Assembly: GCA_036365145.1 (NCBI GenBank)
Contig: JAEOAD010000032.1
Location: 1,851,501 to 1,915,500, forward strand
Length of the DNA: 64,000 nucleotides
Reading direction: 5' to 3'
Origin: Orientallactaga sibirica
Taxonomy: Eukaryota > Chordata > Mammalia > Rodentia > Dipodidae
The notes under the pieces are model-generated. The model saw only the letters and a list, made by a program, of their open reading frames with translations. It had not been told where the DNA came from and searched no databases. The translations under genes and the position numbers were made by a program. Shown one piece after another: positions 1 through 11,389 of this stretch (positions are counted from its first letter, which is position 1; every line of letters begins with the position of its first letter).

Positions 1-189
1 ATATTTTTTATTTATTTACTTATTTATTTGAGAGAGAGATAGAAAGTGATGAGAGATAGAATGGGTGTGCCAGGGCCTCTAGCTACTGCAAATGAATTCC
101 AAATGCACTCGCCACTATGTGCATCTGGATCGTGGCTCCTTTTGCTTCGCAGGCAAACACCTTACTGGTTAAGCCATCTCTCCAGCCCT
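1..189 (-). mobile_element. tRNA-derived SINE (DIP/B2-like), cut by window edge
   Basis: Reads as the reverse complement of the dominant tRNA-SINE: TTTA-type tail, GAGA-rich body, 'gccagggcctctagctactgcaa', then 'taagccatctctccagccc' as the inverted tRNA-like head. The tail runs to the first base, so the 3' end and its target-site duplication lie outside the window. Confidence 0.85.
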
Positions 190-1035
190 CATCATATACG
201 CAACAATATCCCTGACGAGTCAAATTGGGAGACAAAAGAGTGCAACCCCCTAAGTACAATTATCTTTTAAAGAAGTTGAATATTTAAAATATATGTACTT
301 CATAGACTTGAAACAGGAATTGTCTGATTTACAGGATCAACAAACAAATTCCAGACAAAACCAATTTCTTTACTGACAGTTATATGACATATGAAACTGA
401 TGAAATTTTACATTTGCCAGCTAATTCAAATCACCCTATTAAACCTCACACCAGTTGGAGGAAGGAAAGCAGGAACAATGTTATTATTATGTTTAATAAG
501 CATGCAAACAGGAGGTGGGAATTTGTGACTCTTCCAAAGTTACATGCCTTAAATGTAGCCAAGAGTTCCAATGCAGGTTTTCCAACTTCAGAGGCAATGT
601 TCTTGCCCAAACACAAAGTATAATTATTTTTTCTTACATAGTTTTCATTGAAATATGAGAAAGAACATTTGTTATGAAAATCAGTATATTTCTAGCCATC
701 TAATCTTAAATTATGTGCCCAACATGAGATGGTGAAAGAGAAAGAAAAGTATTTCAACCCTGCAATTAATCCTTTCACAGGTTAGCTAAGAGACAAATAA
801 ATGCCAAAGCCCCTAAAAATTTATGCTCCTATGTTTAATTTCTTTCATGATTCTGAAATGATCAGAACAAATACTAACCTGAGCAGATTTCACAGCCCAG
901 TGTGTTTGAATACGAGGGGCAGGATGCAGGATGGGGTGAACTCACCATTGACACATTTAGATTACCAACAGAATGGAAAAAAATAATAATAAATCAAAAG
1001 TGAGGAGTTATCTCAGCTGCTGTGAATATTACTGA
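190..1035. other. no recognised feature
   Basis: AT-rich single-copy-looking DNA. Short open frames at 384-623 and 801-986 have no splice signals, codon pattern or motif that I recognise. I see no repeat here. Confidence 0.5.
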
Positions 1036-1178
1036 TTTTTTGAGGTAGGGTCAGACCAGGCAGACCTGGAATTCACTATGGAGTCTGAGGGTGGCCGTGA
1101 ACTCATGGTGATCCTCCTACCTCTGCCTCCTGAGTGCTGAGATGCTGGGATTAAAGGCATGTGCCACCACACCTGGCT
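1036..1178 (-). mobile_element. B1-type SINE (7SL-derived), diverged
   Basis: Antisense B1 text: 'tttttgaggtagggtc', 'gacctggaattcactatgg', 'cctacctctgcctcctgag', 'gattaaaggcatgtgccacc'. An extra 'tgagatgctggga' interrupts the usual 'gtgctgggatt', so there is a small local duplication. It is an old copy with no clear target-site duplication. Confidence 0.85.
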
Positions 1179-2139
1179 CTGCCAAAATATTTTTGACATA
1201 TACTATTTCTCCCTGTATCATTCAAATGCCTGCCTATAACTTCCTGTGACTGAAGACACTATATTTCTCTATCTCTCTTTGATTCAGTCTTTCAGCAAGT
1301 ATGGACAGAGTGAATCTTACATGTTAGACACTGTCCAGGATATTACACAGCAATGGGCAATAGAGAACTGGCCCTTACACTCATCAGTTCAAAACTTTGA
1401 AGAGACAGGCAATGCATAAGTAAATAGTGAAATATGCAGAATAAAAGATAATCATGGCAAATATGGAGTAAAATTAAGGGAGGATTTGGGGCTGCATGAA
1501 CAAGTTATCCTACTTTGGTGGTTGGTAAAATGCAGTCAGCAAACCACTTGATGAATGATCCACATTCAAAGACAAATCCAAAGAATAAATAGAACCATGC
1601 CCATATGGCTTTCGTAGGAGAAAACTGCCCAAGCAGAAGAAATAACCATTGGAAAGACCAGGACACATGTACTCCTGGCTGACTGGAGAGGACAGATCAT
1701 CTGCAGTGGGGCAAGGGAGGTGAAAAGTTAAAGAAGAAATAACAGCACACAGGAAAGGGGAAAAGAGGGAATTGTCATGGGTGAGGGCTGTGAAACTGGG
1801 GTAACAAAGGCAGTCCTTGGAAAGTTCTGATCGGAAGAGTGAGACATGCTATCTTATATTTTATATTATTTCTCTATATGCTAATGGAAGACAAACTCTG
1901 TAACACCACGGACATGGTGGGAGGTGAAGGCAGGCACACTAACAGTAGGGCTCTGTCCCTTGTTCACTTGATTAATTCCATTAGCAGTGTTGGGATGTTT
2001 TAAAACCAGCCAAAGCCTGAACCTAAATTGATTAAACACTAAATTCTTATGTTACTTTCAGAGGTTGTCTCCAGTTTCCACTCAAGGGAAGTCAAAACCA
2101 GCTTTGCAGGAACAGGCTTGTACAGAAAGAGCCTCCTTC
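1179..2139. other. unassigned; possible ancient dispersed repeat
   Basis: About 1290-1740 has the word order of an ancient mammalian interspersed repeat ('ttcagcaagtatgg', 'acagcaatgggcaatag', 'taagtaaatagtgaaatatg', then a purine-rich stretch). I cannot assign a family by eye. The rest shows nothing recognisable. Confidence 0.3.
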
Positions 2140-2235
2140 TCTTAGTGGTAGGTGGTATTTTGGGGACAAGTTCTCACTACGTAGCTGATCTTTCATTCTC
2201 AGTCCTTCCATGGCCTCCTGAGTGCTGACATCTGG
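2140..2235 (-). mobile_element. possible degraded B1-like fragment
   Basis: 'tggtaggtggtattttggggacaagttctcactacgtag' followed by 'ggcctcctgagtgctga' resembles an inverted old B1 or proto-B1. Only parts match and the ends cannot be placed. Confidence 0.35.
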
Positions 2236-3322
2236 CTCGATTAGTGATCTGTTGGCATCATAAATTCAGAAGCATCCACAAAGAACCCAATATCTCCTAA
2301 AATGACATGTGCAACCAGCCCTCAGAAGGCAGAGGCAAGACAGCTGTCGCGTTTGAGGTCATCCCACGGGAATGGAACGGATCCTTGTTTAAACAGGACA
2401 ACAATCAAACATGCTAACATGCAAAACATGAAGAGGCATGGTGATGGCACACACCTACACAACAGAACCCTAGCATTTCTCTTCTTTGCACCAGTGAACA
2501 GGCAGCTTCTCCCATCTCTATTCCTATCAGTTGATTAAGGAAGATGTGACTTGAGCTTTTATTGCTGGCTACCTCATTTGTTGATCTCACTATAAAACTC
2601 TTCATGTTTCCAAATCCCAGCACACCAAGTATCGTCTTCCTTAAACTTCCAGAGAGCAATACTTGGCTTGGTATCCCTTCCATCATCCCCTCATGTATCA
2701 TCAATGTCCTGGTCTCTCATCAGCTCCATATATCTTGCAATAACAGCCTTCAACCAAACTCCTTTATCTTTGGATAGAGATGCCCCAAGGTAGGAACAAT
2801 GACATTAGACTTAATAGCTTGCCTTAAGAAGATAAAATTATATGATTCCAGGGGCTCAAGTCCCTTTCATAAAATGACATAGTACTTTTCTGGTAATTTC
2901 CACCAATCTTCCCATAAACCATGTCAAGATGACTTACAATATCTAATATAATGCAAATGCTGTGTAAATGGTTTCGCTCTATTGTTTATGCAATAATAGC
3001 AAGATGTATACTCATTAGAGATGTATCTTTTGAAAATTATTGGTCCACGGTGGGTTGAATTCCCACATGGGAGCCCCTGGACATGGAGGGCTGACTTCAT
3101 CACTTGTCTTAGTTAAAGGCGTTGCCCAGCTACAAATGTAAATTGTGCTCCATGCTTTCCTCTCATTAAATAACCACCTGCCATTTCGATGCCTTCAAAC
3201 GTGCTACCAACCGACTTTACTTTATTGCTATTGCTGTAACTTAGGAGAGCTTTATTTATTTTTCTAGAGGTACATACATATTTATCATTAACAACTACTC
3301 CAAAGTAATACGAGTCTCTTAC
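2236..3322. other. no recognised feature
   Basis: Overlapping short open frames occur on both strands at 2302-2777, none with recognisable motifs. The part next to 3322 would be the downstream intron of the candidate exon if that exon is real. Confidence 0.45.
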
Positions 3323-3514
3323 ACTCCGATAAAAGGACCCAGCTTTGGCCCACCGACCAAAGATCCAATTATTCCCGCAGCAGCTTGCAGTGTCACCTCC
3401 GGAATAGGCGTATGTTTGCGTATGTGTTTTACTAATTCTTTCTTACTATCTAAAGACCCACTGATCTGATGCAGACTGGAAATCTCTCTGCTCTGTTGGT
3501 AAGAACGATGCACT
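3323..3514 (-). CDS. candidate internal coding exon, gene not identified
   Basis: On the minus strand a pyrimidine-rich tract ending 'ccttttctcctag' precedes base 3514, and the block ends at 3323 just before 'gtaagag', so both splice sites look good. The 192-bp interval is open in one frame, enters with one base of a split codon and leaves with two, so it is phase-symmetric (63 full codons). The frame encodes a hydrophilic start, a basic part ('KKELVKHIRKHTPIP') and a small-residue, Gly/Ala-rich end ('LQAAAGIIGSLVGGPKLG'). CpG dinucleotides are commoner than in the flanks. I do not recognise the protein. The Ala/Gly helix-like end could suit a helical repeat, but that is speculation. It could be a real exon of a gene spanning the window, a pseudo-exon, or chance. 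The frame runs on past the donor to a stop at 3319-3321, and no partner exon has been confirmed. Confidence 0.4.
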
Positions 3515-4094
3515 CTAGGAGAAAAGGACAAGTGGAATTGCTGAAGTGATTCCACTCAAACAAGCTAGCACCAAACATTAGCAGGGAAAGTTAACTCCGA
3601 GTCCATGTACTCCATGAGGATTAAAGATAGGCTTGGCTGGATGCAAAGGTGAATTATAGTTCTATGCATTTACTGCAGTTTCGCTCAATCACGGGCCTAC
3701 AGCCCTTCAATCATGGGCCCTTACTGAGCCCTCTAATGCTGCCAGTGGCCGTGAATGTACCATAGAAGGAAAGAGGCGTGGTGGTTCACAGGACATCAGG
3801 GTTTGAGCAGGCTGAGCCTCAGATAACGATCTCAAGACCTTGGGTAGTGGTTCAGTGACGGCTTCCTACAGCCCTGGGCTCACCCAGTGGCAAGATCTGG
3901 CTGTCCTCCAGCAAGAGTTCAGTGTCCTAAGAGATGCCATATTCTCCCCTGTTCTAGTATTTGCAGCCTGGATAGACACTTCAGCCTTTCTTCATGCAGA
4001 GTTTTCAAGGACATTTTCTGGTCCACTACAACTCCCAGTGTGGGGTTCTTGAGATCAGAGAGTTTATAGAAAATATGTCCTCTGTTCTGTTCTA
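3515..4094. other. no recognised feature
   Basis: Would be upstream intron of the candidate exon if that is real. Around 3775-3850 'gaggcgtggtggttcacagg' and 'gatctcaagacc' could be a decayed B1 head, but the match is too poor to call. An open frame at 3840-4052 has no recognisable content. Confidence 0.4.
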
Positions 4095-4200
4095 CTTAAT
4101 CTTCACAAGAAGCTTTTGGTAGATTATCACCATTGCCCAGCTGGGAAAGCTAGGTTTAGCTTGTGCACCATGCAGGGAGAACTTACCTGATGGTTGGACA
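4095..4200 (-). mobile_element. MIR-like fragment
   Basis: 'ttaatcttcacaagaagc', 'attatcaccattgcccagct', 'gggaaagctaggtttagc' follow the inverted MIR core order (Pol II-silent ancient tRNA-SINE). Strongly diverged. Confidence 0.45.
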
Positions 4201-5655
4201 GACTTCAAAAAATTGTAATTTGGCCTTATACTTAATATTAAAGGTGAAATAAATTTGATTAATCTCTCACGGTTCATTTATAATTCATAAGTATCCAATG
4301 AGTATGTTAAGGATATACCATCAGTATATATGTTCACATAACTTTCTATAACATATGAAAACAGATTTATTGTAGTTCCTTTCTCTCATACTATTTCTTG
4401 CCCAGACAACATTGCAGGAAACATTTAAGAAAACAAAGCTTCTACAAACACATCAAGTCATAACTTTTCTAAAAATTAGCTGCAAAAAGATAAGCCCTAA
4501 GTAGCAAGGCAAGGTCAAGGAATATGTGAAGAAATGAAGGAGCAGATTGCTAATTATCATTTTTATTATCTTCTAGGAAAGAAAGAAAGGCTTGTCTGTA
4601 ATTGCTTTGGTAGGCAGTCATTGCAAATGAACCTGAGAAATGCAATAGTCTCTTTCCAATATTGTTCACTGTCTTAATTTTTTCCCCGTGAAAGTATCAG
4701 CAGAACCTTTCTCTTAACAGTTTGGAAAACCAAAATGAAACTTAGTTTGTCTCAGCATTGTAGGGAACTCATAATGTTGGCTTTTTGACTTAAGTGGTAT
4801 GAAGTTTGCCCCAGAAGAGAATTATTTTTCCAAATGAACTCAACATGCTTTGATGACAGTGCAAGGGACATATTCACACAGCTTTTCACTTAATCATCTC
4901 TAGACCACTCATGTGTCTTTCTCTGAGAACCACTTGTGTCTACTGGCACTGCTTTCCAAATAGGCTTATCTCCCCTTGATATTCTCCATGCTTCCTTCTC
5001 TTCTGAGCAATGGAATATCTGTTGCCTTCAAGTCCCATCTGGAATCATCAAAAGTATCCATGAAACTGAGCTGTGTACAGTGGCATGGCATAATATGTTC
5101 TGCATACCTTGTCCCTTCAAGTCTTAACAAGATTTTAATGAAAAAAAAAAATACTGGCTTAATTTTTGTTTCCTCTTTCTATTTTTCAAAACCTGTAAAC
5201 TTGCTTATGGAAACTTGGGCTGAGATAGCATTGCTTGATACCTACCAAACAATTCTCTAATCAGCCCTTCTTTATTGAGGTGAAATCTTGACCTGGAGCT
5301 GAACTTGTGAGTGACTTTATCCTTTTCAGCATGCATTTTCTCCTAGAAGGCCCTGTGACCTTTGTGTCTCAGTGGCTTATCAATAGATAAGTCTGCCTTC
5401 AGGCTATGGTAGATTTTCAAAGATGAAGGGCTACTTAAAAGGCATGAACTCTATCCACCTACCAATGGTAATGAGATCTTATTACCACATCCCTCCCATA
5501 ATGTCATTTCTTTCTGACAATGATACACCACCAATGGTTATAAAACATCATTTCATTATTTTTGACTGAAAACAATTCTCCAATTTTGCATACTACTCCT
5601 GCCCATGAGTTCAAACTAAATGTGCAACAAAAAAATTATTATTATTATTATTATT
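4201..5655. other. no recognised feature
   Basis: Over 1.4 kb of AT-rich DNA. It contains an A-run near 5140 and a TTA microsatellite directly before the next SINE (about 5636-5655). Open frames at 4936-5260 overlap in different frames and look like chance. Confidence 0.45.
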
Positions 5656-5912
5656 TTTGGAGAGAGACACAGAGAGAGATAGAGAGAAAGGGAGAGGGAG
5701 ACAGATAGAGATGGGTGCACCAGCAGCGTCTCAGCTGCTGTGAATGAAATCCAGATGTGTGTGCCCCCCTGTGGGCAAGTGCGGCATTGCGCCCTTGCAT
5801 CACTGCATCTGGCTAAACGTGGGACCTGGAGATTGGAACTGCTGGAGATTGGAACCAGCGTTCTTAGGCTTAGGAGGCAGGCACCTTAACCGCTAAGTCA
5901 TCCCTCCAGCCC
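5656..5912 (-). mobile_element. tRNA-derived SINE, long subfamily
   Basis: Inverted copy ending 'cgctaagtcatccctccagccc'. It has the long-subfamily segment reading 'cccctgtgggcaagtgcggcattgcgcccttgcatcactg' in antisense, absent from the common short form, plus a duplicated 'ctggagattggaac' unit in the head. The tail is a (TTA)n tract rather than (TTTA)n. Confidence 0.9.
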
Positions 5913-5959
5913 GAGAAAATTATTCTTCACTGTTTCCCAAAAATTCTATTAGTGTTACC

Positions 5960-6625
5960 CAACTAGGACTATAACTCCTAAAATAAAAATTAATTCAAAA
6001 TGAGAAAAAATTATACATAGTTTACCTTGATGAAACTTTTCACAACAAAGGCAACAATATCACACAGAGAAAGCTACAGAGTGAAATATTTGCAAAGTAT
6101 TTATCAGATAAAAGAATAATATCTAAGATATTTATAAAAGATACCCAAAAAAAAAAAAAAAATCCCAGTAAACAATAAGCAAAGGAGTAAAATAACCATA
6201 ATTTCTAAATCTGGCATGTAAATCAAGCACTTATATATGCAAATGAACTGTCTGAATAAATAAGTAAAGTGTATGTCACTAATTTTAGAGACATGTCACT
6301 ATGAAAAAGAAACGGGAGGGCAAGGGCTGATGCAAGAACTGTGTCTGTGGAGTCAAAAAATGGTACAAAAATGATAGTATGTGTACACAGTCAAATTTTA
6401 CTTAGATTTATCTCTTGTGACAACATATGTGACTGCAAACCATTATGCTCAATGAAATAAGCCAGACAAACACACACTATGTAATCTCACATGTATGTGG
6501 AATTTTAAAAGAGGATCCTCATAGAAGAGAAATTGGAATGGTGCTTGTCAGATTCTGGAGGGTGGAGAAATATTGGAACTTTAAAAAGGATTAATCTTCA
6601 GTAGGTAGATCATATCTCCATTCAT
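5960..6625 (+). mobile_element. old L1 3' end (ORF2 end and 3' UTR)
   Basis: Sense-strand word order of mammalian L1: 'tatttgcaaagtatttatcagat', 'aataatatctaagatattta', 'agtaaacaataagcaaaggag', then 3'-UTR words 'attatgctcaatgaaataagccagac' and 'gtcagattctggagggtgg'. The ORF2 part is full of stops and indels and no coding capacity remains. It probably belongs to an old L1M-type family. Confidence 0.7.
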
Positions 6626-6674
6626 TACAATAACCTACTATGTTTTCCTAAAGCCCATTATCTTATTAAAAAGT

Positions 6675-6920
6675 ACTTTTTATTTTATTTTATTTATTGG
6701 AGAGAGAAAGAAAGGAAGAAATAGTGAAAGAAGAAAGAAAGAAAGAAAAAGGCAGAGAGAAAGAGAGAGAATGGGCACACCAGGGCCTCCAGCCACTGCA
6801 AAAGAACTCCAGACACATGTACCACCTTGGGCATCTGGCTTACATGGGTTCTAGGGAATCAAACCTGGGTCCTTAGGCTTAGAAGGCAAGTGGCTTACCA
6901 CTAAGCCATCTCTCCAATCC
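6675..6920 (-). mobile_element. tRNA-derived SINE, short subfamily
   Basis: Inverted: ATTTT tail, GAAA-rich tract at about 6700-6770, 'accagggcctccagccactgc', 'gcatctggcttacatggg', head 'taagccatctctccaatcc'. Confidence 0.9.
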
Positions 6921-7542
6921 AAGCCTGTTCTCTTGATGATGACTTATCCATTAGGGGAAATAAATGACCCCTCAAAATACAGGGCAAAGTACATAGCATA
7001 ATGAGATCATGCCCAGTTCTCACGTAATGTAAATTTGCCCCACAGAACACTAAGAAGTTTTCATGTGGAGCCCTATGTAACAACAGATGTAAAGGAAGAA
7101 ACCTTGTGGTTTTACCCATCATGACTTCGGTCAGTTCAATTCTCACAGAAAATCCTAGAATAAAAATATAGCAACTGCCAACCACAGCCTGGAAATAGGG
7201 TTTAAAGCCAAAATTAAATTATTAGGATTTTTCAGAATTTACATTTGTGGGTACACCAAAACATCTCATTTGGTTTATTTGGAAAAAAAAATGAAAAACT
7301 ACGAACGAAGGAAAAGATCAAATCCCTTGAAGTTGCTAATTGTGCTTTTGAGAATCTTTCTTCACAAAGAATTCTGAAAAGAAAAGCTGCTTGGAGACAA
7401 AAGAGTCATTGCAGCGCATGTTCAGTGGGGACCATGTGGGACAGATGTGAACATCCAGAAGTGGGAAGAAAAGTTAAGTGAACTATTTATGGTTTGGGGC
7501 TATTTATGCTATTTGTGGTTTTACAGCAACATCTGTAAAAAT
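6921..7542. other. no recognised feature
   Basis: Single-copy-looking DNA. Open frames at 6901-7185 (minus, starting in the SINE head) and 7245-7481 (plus) have no recognisable motif or splice context. Confidence 0.45.
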
Positions 7543-7690
7543 GAGGCTTGAGAGATGGCTCGGTGGATAAAGGTGCTTTGGTTGCAAAGCCTGATGGTTC
7601 AGATCCGATTCCCCAGGAGGCCTTGGCATGACCATACCTCTCCCACGCTGTCTCTCCTTCATAAAGAAATAAATAAGATCTTTTAAAAAT
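7543..7690 (+). mobile_element. tRNA-derived SINE, short and diverged
   Basis: Sense copy: 'gcttgagagatggctcggtgg' (A-box region), 'ttcagatccgattccccagg' (B-box region), CT-rich body, 'aataaataagatct' tail. Its middle part (cacaaggtggc segment) is deleted, so it is about 60 bp shorter than usual. Confidence 0.8.
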
Positions 7691-8333
7691 CTGTAAAAAT
7701 GTGACTTGCAATGAGCATGGGAACATAAACAGAATAAAACAATGAAAAGGTACAGAGAGTACATTCTCAAGTCAGGTACAGATATCTATAATGATAATAA
7801 AGACTGGAAGGAAATAAACAGTCATGTCAGTAGAGAGAACGTAAATGAATTAGATAAGAGGTGGCTACCTTTCATAAAGAGAATCTCACTGAGAAATAGA
7901 ATACCATCTCGCATCCAAACAGCCTTGCAGATTCCAGTGCAAGCTTATGAAATATGAATGCTGCCCTTGTCTCCTTGCCGTATACTGACATTGAACAGTG
8001 TTTACTTTTTTCTGTCGCCCTTAATTCCTCTCTAAATTTTATCTCAAACAAGCATTCTGAAAGCTGACAATTGCGTAAATGTATCAGTCACCTTAAAGGA
8101 ACATTTCTTTAGCCTCAGAATAATGCTGAATATGTTACATGAAGTGTGTGCATGATGTTAATGCTGACGTTTTTGTCCATGAGGGTGTCTTGTCTGAGAC
8201 ACCATATCTGTGTCTATATTTGATGTGGCTCTGAACTCTTAACATATAAATGAATAAACTTCAATATATTTAAAGGAAATTTTCTCAAATGTTCACTCAT
8301 CTTTTCAAGAAAATCCTGCATTCTTTGGGATTT
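7691..8333. other. no recognised feature
   Basis: AT-rich, no repeat or gene recognised. An open frame at 7742-7957 has no supporting signals. Confidence 0.45.
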
Positions 8334-8503
8334 ATTTTTATTTTATTTATTTTATTTTATTTTATTTTATTTTTGGTTTTTCAAGGTAGGGTCTCCTGCT
8401 AGCCCAGGCTGACCTAGAATTCACTACATAATCTCAGGCTGGCCTTGAACTCATGGCCATCCTCCTACCTCTGCCTCCCAAGTGCTGGGATTAAAGGCGT
8501 GTG
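8334..8503 (-). mobile_element. B1 SINE with (ATTTT)n tail, 5' end cut
   Basis: Inverted B1: 'caaggtagggtctcctgc', 'cccaggctgacctagaattc', 'gattaaaggcgtgtg'. The last bases of the B1 head ('ccaccatgcctggct') are missing and the next repeat's T-run starts at once. Confidence 0.85.
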
Positions 8504-8800
8504 TTTTTTTTTTTATTGACAACTTCTGTATTTACAGACAATAAACCATATTTCCTTCCCCCCCATTTTCCCTTTCACAACTCTGCTCTCCATCATACCC
8601 CCTCCCTTTCTCCATTAGTCTCTCTTAATTTGATGTCATTGTCTTTTTCTCCTATTATGAGGGTCTTGTGAAGGTATTGCTAGGCACTGCTAGGCCATGG
8701 ATATCAAGGCCAATTTCTGCCTGGGCAGTTTCATTGTAAGGAGTCGTACCCTTCCTTTGGCTCTTTTCTCACATCTCTACAAAAGCAAAGTGACAAGAGC
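8504..8800 (-). mobile_element. L1-like 3' end fragment
   Basis: Starts with a T-run then 'attgacaacttctgtattta', 'tctccatcataccccctcc', 'aatttgatgtcattgtc', 'gtaaggagtcgtacccttcc'. The same text recurs at 10078-10233, so it is a dispersed family. The inverted poly-A at its left and its one-sided truncation fit a 5'-truncated L1 3' UTR on the minus strand. Family assignment is from memory of rodent L1 3' ends. Confidence 0.55.
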
Positions 8801-9496
8801 AGTCTTCACATTTTCTCATCTGTACTGAGATCCTGGAACAGACAAGGGTAGCCAGATCTAGTAAAATATGACAACTCTCTCTTCCCTGAGCCTTGAGATC
8901 TGACATCAAATTCAAGTCTATAGCCATAGAAACCTGAAGATGCCCAGTCTCTTCAGATACTCAAGCCAAGACTTGGTTTCTTCCCAACTAGAAAATCCTA
9001 CTGTTCCTTCAAAAGGCCAGTTTGAGTATCATATGAAAAATGACCTTAGGACTAAAATTGTTCAAAGTTTTACTTTGCAAGCACAGGGATCATCCAATCC
9101 ATAGGTCTCATGTGCAAAGTAAATAAATCAACAAACAGACAAACACACCTTCTAATGCCAAGGTCTCAAGTGATCAAGATTCTGGACACACATAAAACAA
9201 TTTGTACATTTGGTGTTTCAGAAAATGATAGATTAAAGGTCTTGGTAGCAATCACATAGACAATTATTATTTATATTATATTATTATATATTATTTATAA
9301 TATATATTATTTATTTTATTAAGGTAATTAATTACCAAACTAGTTCAGTTATATCATTTATGCATAGAAAATAGGGTTTGTAAAAGGGAATTGGCATGCC
9401 TGAGAATTATGGGTTTATTTGCAAAGGAGAAATATTAGTATTCTTTCCTTTTAATATGTGTTTATATATGCTTTTTAAAATAAATTTCTGTTTTAA
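8801..9496. other. no recognised feature; AT-rich tract
   Basis: Nothing gene-like. About 9265-9320 is a TTATA/TATTA low-complexity tract. Confidence 0.5.
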
Positions 9497-9711
9497 AAAG
9501 ATTATTGTATGTATTTATTAGAGACAGAGAGAGAGAAAGACATAGAGAGAGAGAGAGAGTGAGTGAGAATGGGTGTCTCTAGCCACTGCAAACAGACTCC
9601 AGATGCATGCACCGCCATGTGCATGTGGTTTACATGGGACCTGGAGAATCAAACGTGGGTCCTTTTGCTTTGCAAGAAAGTGTCTTAATTTGTAAGCCAT
9701 CTCTCTAGCCC
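9497..9711 (-). mobile_element. tRNA-derived SINE, short subfamily
   Basis: Inverted: TTTA tail, long GAGA tract (9520-9565), 'ctagccactgcaaacagac', 'tacatgggacctggagaatc', head 'taagccatctctctagccc'. Confidence 0.9.
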
Positions 9712-9734
9712 TAGAGATAGAGAGATTTTTCCTT

Positions 9735-9890
9735 GTTTGTTTTTATGTTTTTCCAAGGTAGGGTTTCACTCTAGTCCAGGCTGACCTGGAATTCACTATG
9801 TCCTCTCAGAGTGGCCTTGAACTCATGGTGATTTTCCTACCTCTGCCTCCTGAGTGCTGGGATTAAAGGCATGTGTCACCACACCCAGCT
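9735..9890 (-). mobile_element. B1 SINE
   Basis: Inverted B1 with a T-rich tail, 'aaggtagggtttcactctag', 'gacctggaattcactatg', 'gattaaaggcatgtgtcacc', ending 'acacccagct'. Confidence 0.9.
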
Positions 9891-10043
9891 AAATTTATTA
9901 GTGTAGTAAGAAAACACTGAAGTTTTTAAGTGTTAATATTTGATTCTCTCATGCCAATACACAGACACACAACTGAGAACATGCAGCAGGAGAAAAATAT
10001 AATGATTTTATCACATGTTCTATTATTTCTGGGTCCCTTAGTC
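9891..10043. other. short unassigned spacer
   Basis: No feature seen between the two B1 elements. Confidence 0.4.
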
Positions 10044-10363
10044 ATATTTTTTGTTTGTTTGTTTGTTTTTAATAATAATTTTTTTATTGACAACTTCTAT
10101 ACTTACATACAAAAAGTGCATGGTATTTCCCTCCCCTCCCCCCATTCCCCTCTAGAACTCCAATCTCCATCATATCCCCTCTCTCTCTCCATTACTCTCT
10201 CTTTTAATTTGATGTCATCATCTTTTACTTCTAGGGTCTCACTCTGGTCCAGGCTGACCTGGAATTAACTATGTAGCCTCAGGGTGGCCTTGAACTCACA
10301 GCAATCCTCCTACCTCTGCCTCCTGAGTGCTGGGATTAAAGGTTTGTGCCACCATGCCCAGCT
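10044..10363 (-). mobile_element. B1 SINE split near its tail by an L1 3' fragment
   Basis: B1 core is at 10234-10363 ('gggtctcactctggtccagg' to 'gccaccatgcccagct'). Its (TTTG)n-type tail appears at about 10044-10070. Between them, 10078-10233 repeats the L1-like 3' end also seen at 8504 ('attgacaacttctatactta', 'ctccatcatatcccctctc', 'aatttgatgtcatcatc'). This suggests a short 5'-truncated L1 landed in the B1 A-rich tail. Confidence 0.7.
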
Positions 10364-11130
10364 TCCTTAGTCTTATTTTTGAGAAACCATGTTGGGATTT
10401 TATGACTTCCATGTATCATATTTTTTTAAGCATGAAGAGGAGAGGTGGAAGTCAGGAGAATATAAGTCGAATACTCTAGAAATAATAAACTTCAGGTGTT
10501 TTATCATATCTTCTCACCAAAACATAGAAATACACCTAGCATTTTATTCCAAGGACTGCCCTTGTGCTCAGACAGTACAAAAGCCACAGAAATTCAAAGC
10601 CCTGGGCATGAAACCCAGCTAATCCATCACACTTTTCAATAGGGGGCAGGGAGTTATAAGGCTATCTGTGAAGTAGTACATTAAAATTAGAGAGACTGGA
10701 GACATCTGGGACACATAGGTACAGATGCCTTTCTGAAACCAATGTCTTTCCGCACATCCTCGCTAACATTGGCATATAATTACAGCTATCTGCAGACCAA
10801 AGCACAAGATCAGGCTTCACGGTTTATCTCTTCCCGACAGGATGACATGTATATTTATACATTTGTCATCCTTTTCTGAACTTCAATATATCCATCTTCA
10901 AGTCCTCTCATGATTAGCCTTAAATATCTAAGATGGCATATAGATGCTAGATTGCAAGATGCTCTCAGTCTGTCCAAGTTCCTATCCAATCTCTCCGCAA
11001 AAAAAGAAAAAAAAAATATATATATATATATCCCCAATATCACTAATATCTACTCAAACAAAGCCTAGCAGAAAATTTACACTTACTATTTCTGAGAAGT
11101 TTACAATGACATTAGTAATTATGTTTATGA
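10364..11130. other. no recognised feature; short (TA)n
   Basis: Contains a (TA)n tract near 11017-11031 next to an A-run. Open frames at 10389-10622 and 10855-11043 show no known motif. Confidence 0.45.
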
Positions 11131-11389
11131 TTTATTTTATTTTATTTTATTTATTTTTATTTATTTATTTATTTATTTATTTGAGAGAGAGAGATACAGA
11201 AACAGGCAGGTAGAGAGAGAGAGAGAGAGAGAATGGGTGCGCCAGGGCCTCCAGCCACTGCAAACGAACTCCAGATGCATGCACCCCCTTGTGCATCTGG
11301 CTTACGTGGGTCCTGGAAATTCGAGCCTCAAAACGGGGTCCTTAGGCTTCATTGGCAAGCGTTTAACCGCTAAGCCATCTCTCCAGCCC
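11131..11389 (-). mobile_element. tRNA-derived SINE, short subfamily
   Basis: Inverted copy with ATTTT/TTTA tail, GA tract, CpG-containing 'gggtgcgccagggcctccag' and 'acgtgggtcctgg', and intact head 'cgctaagccatctctccagccc'. A 10-bp local insertion ('gcctcaaaacgg') sits near the B box. Confidence 0.92.

Noticed and set aside
3775..3850. Decayed B1 head
   Set aside because: Only a few words match, and boundaries and downstream B1 text are absent.
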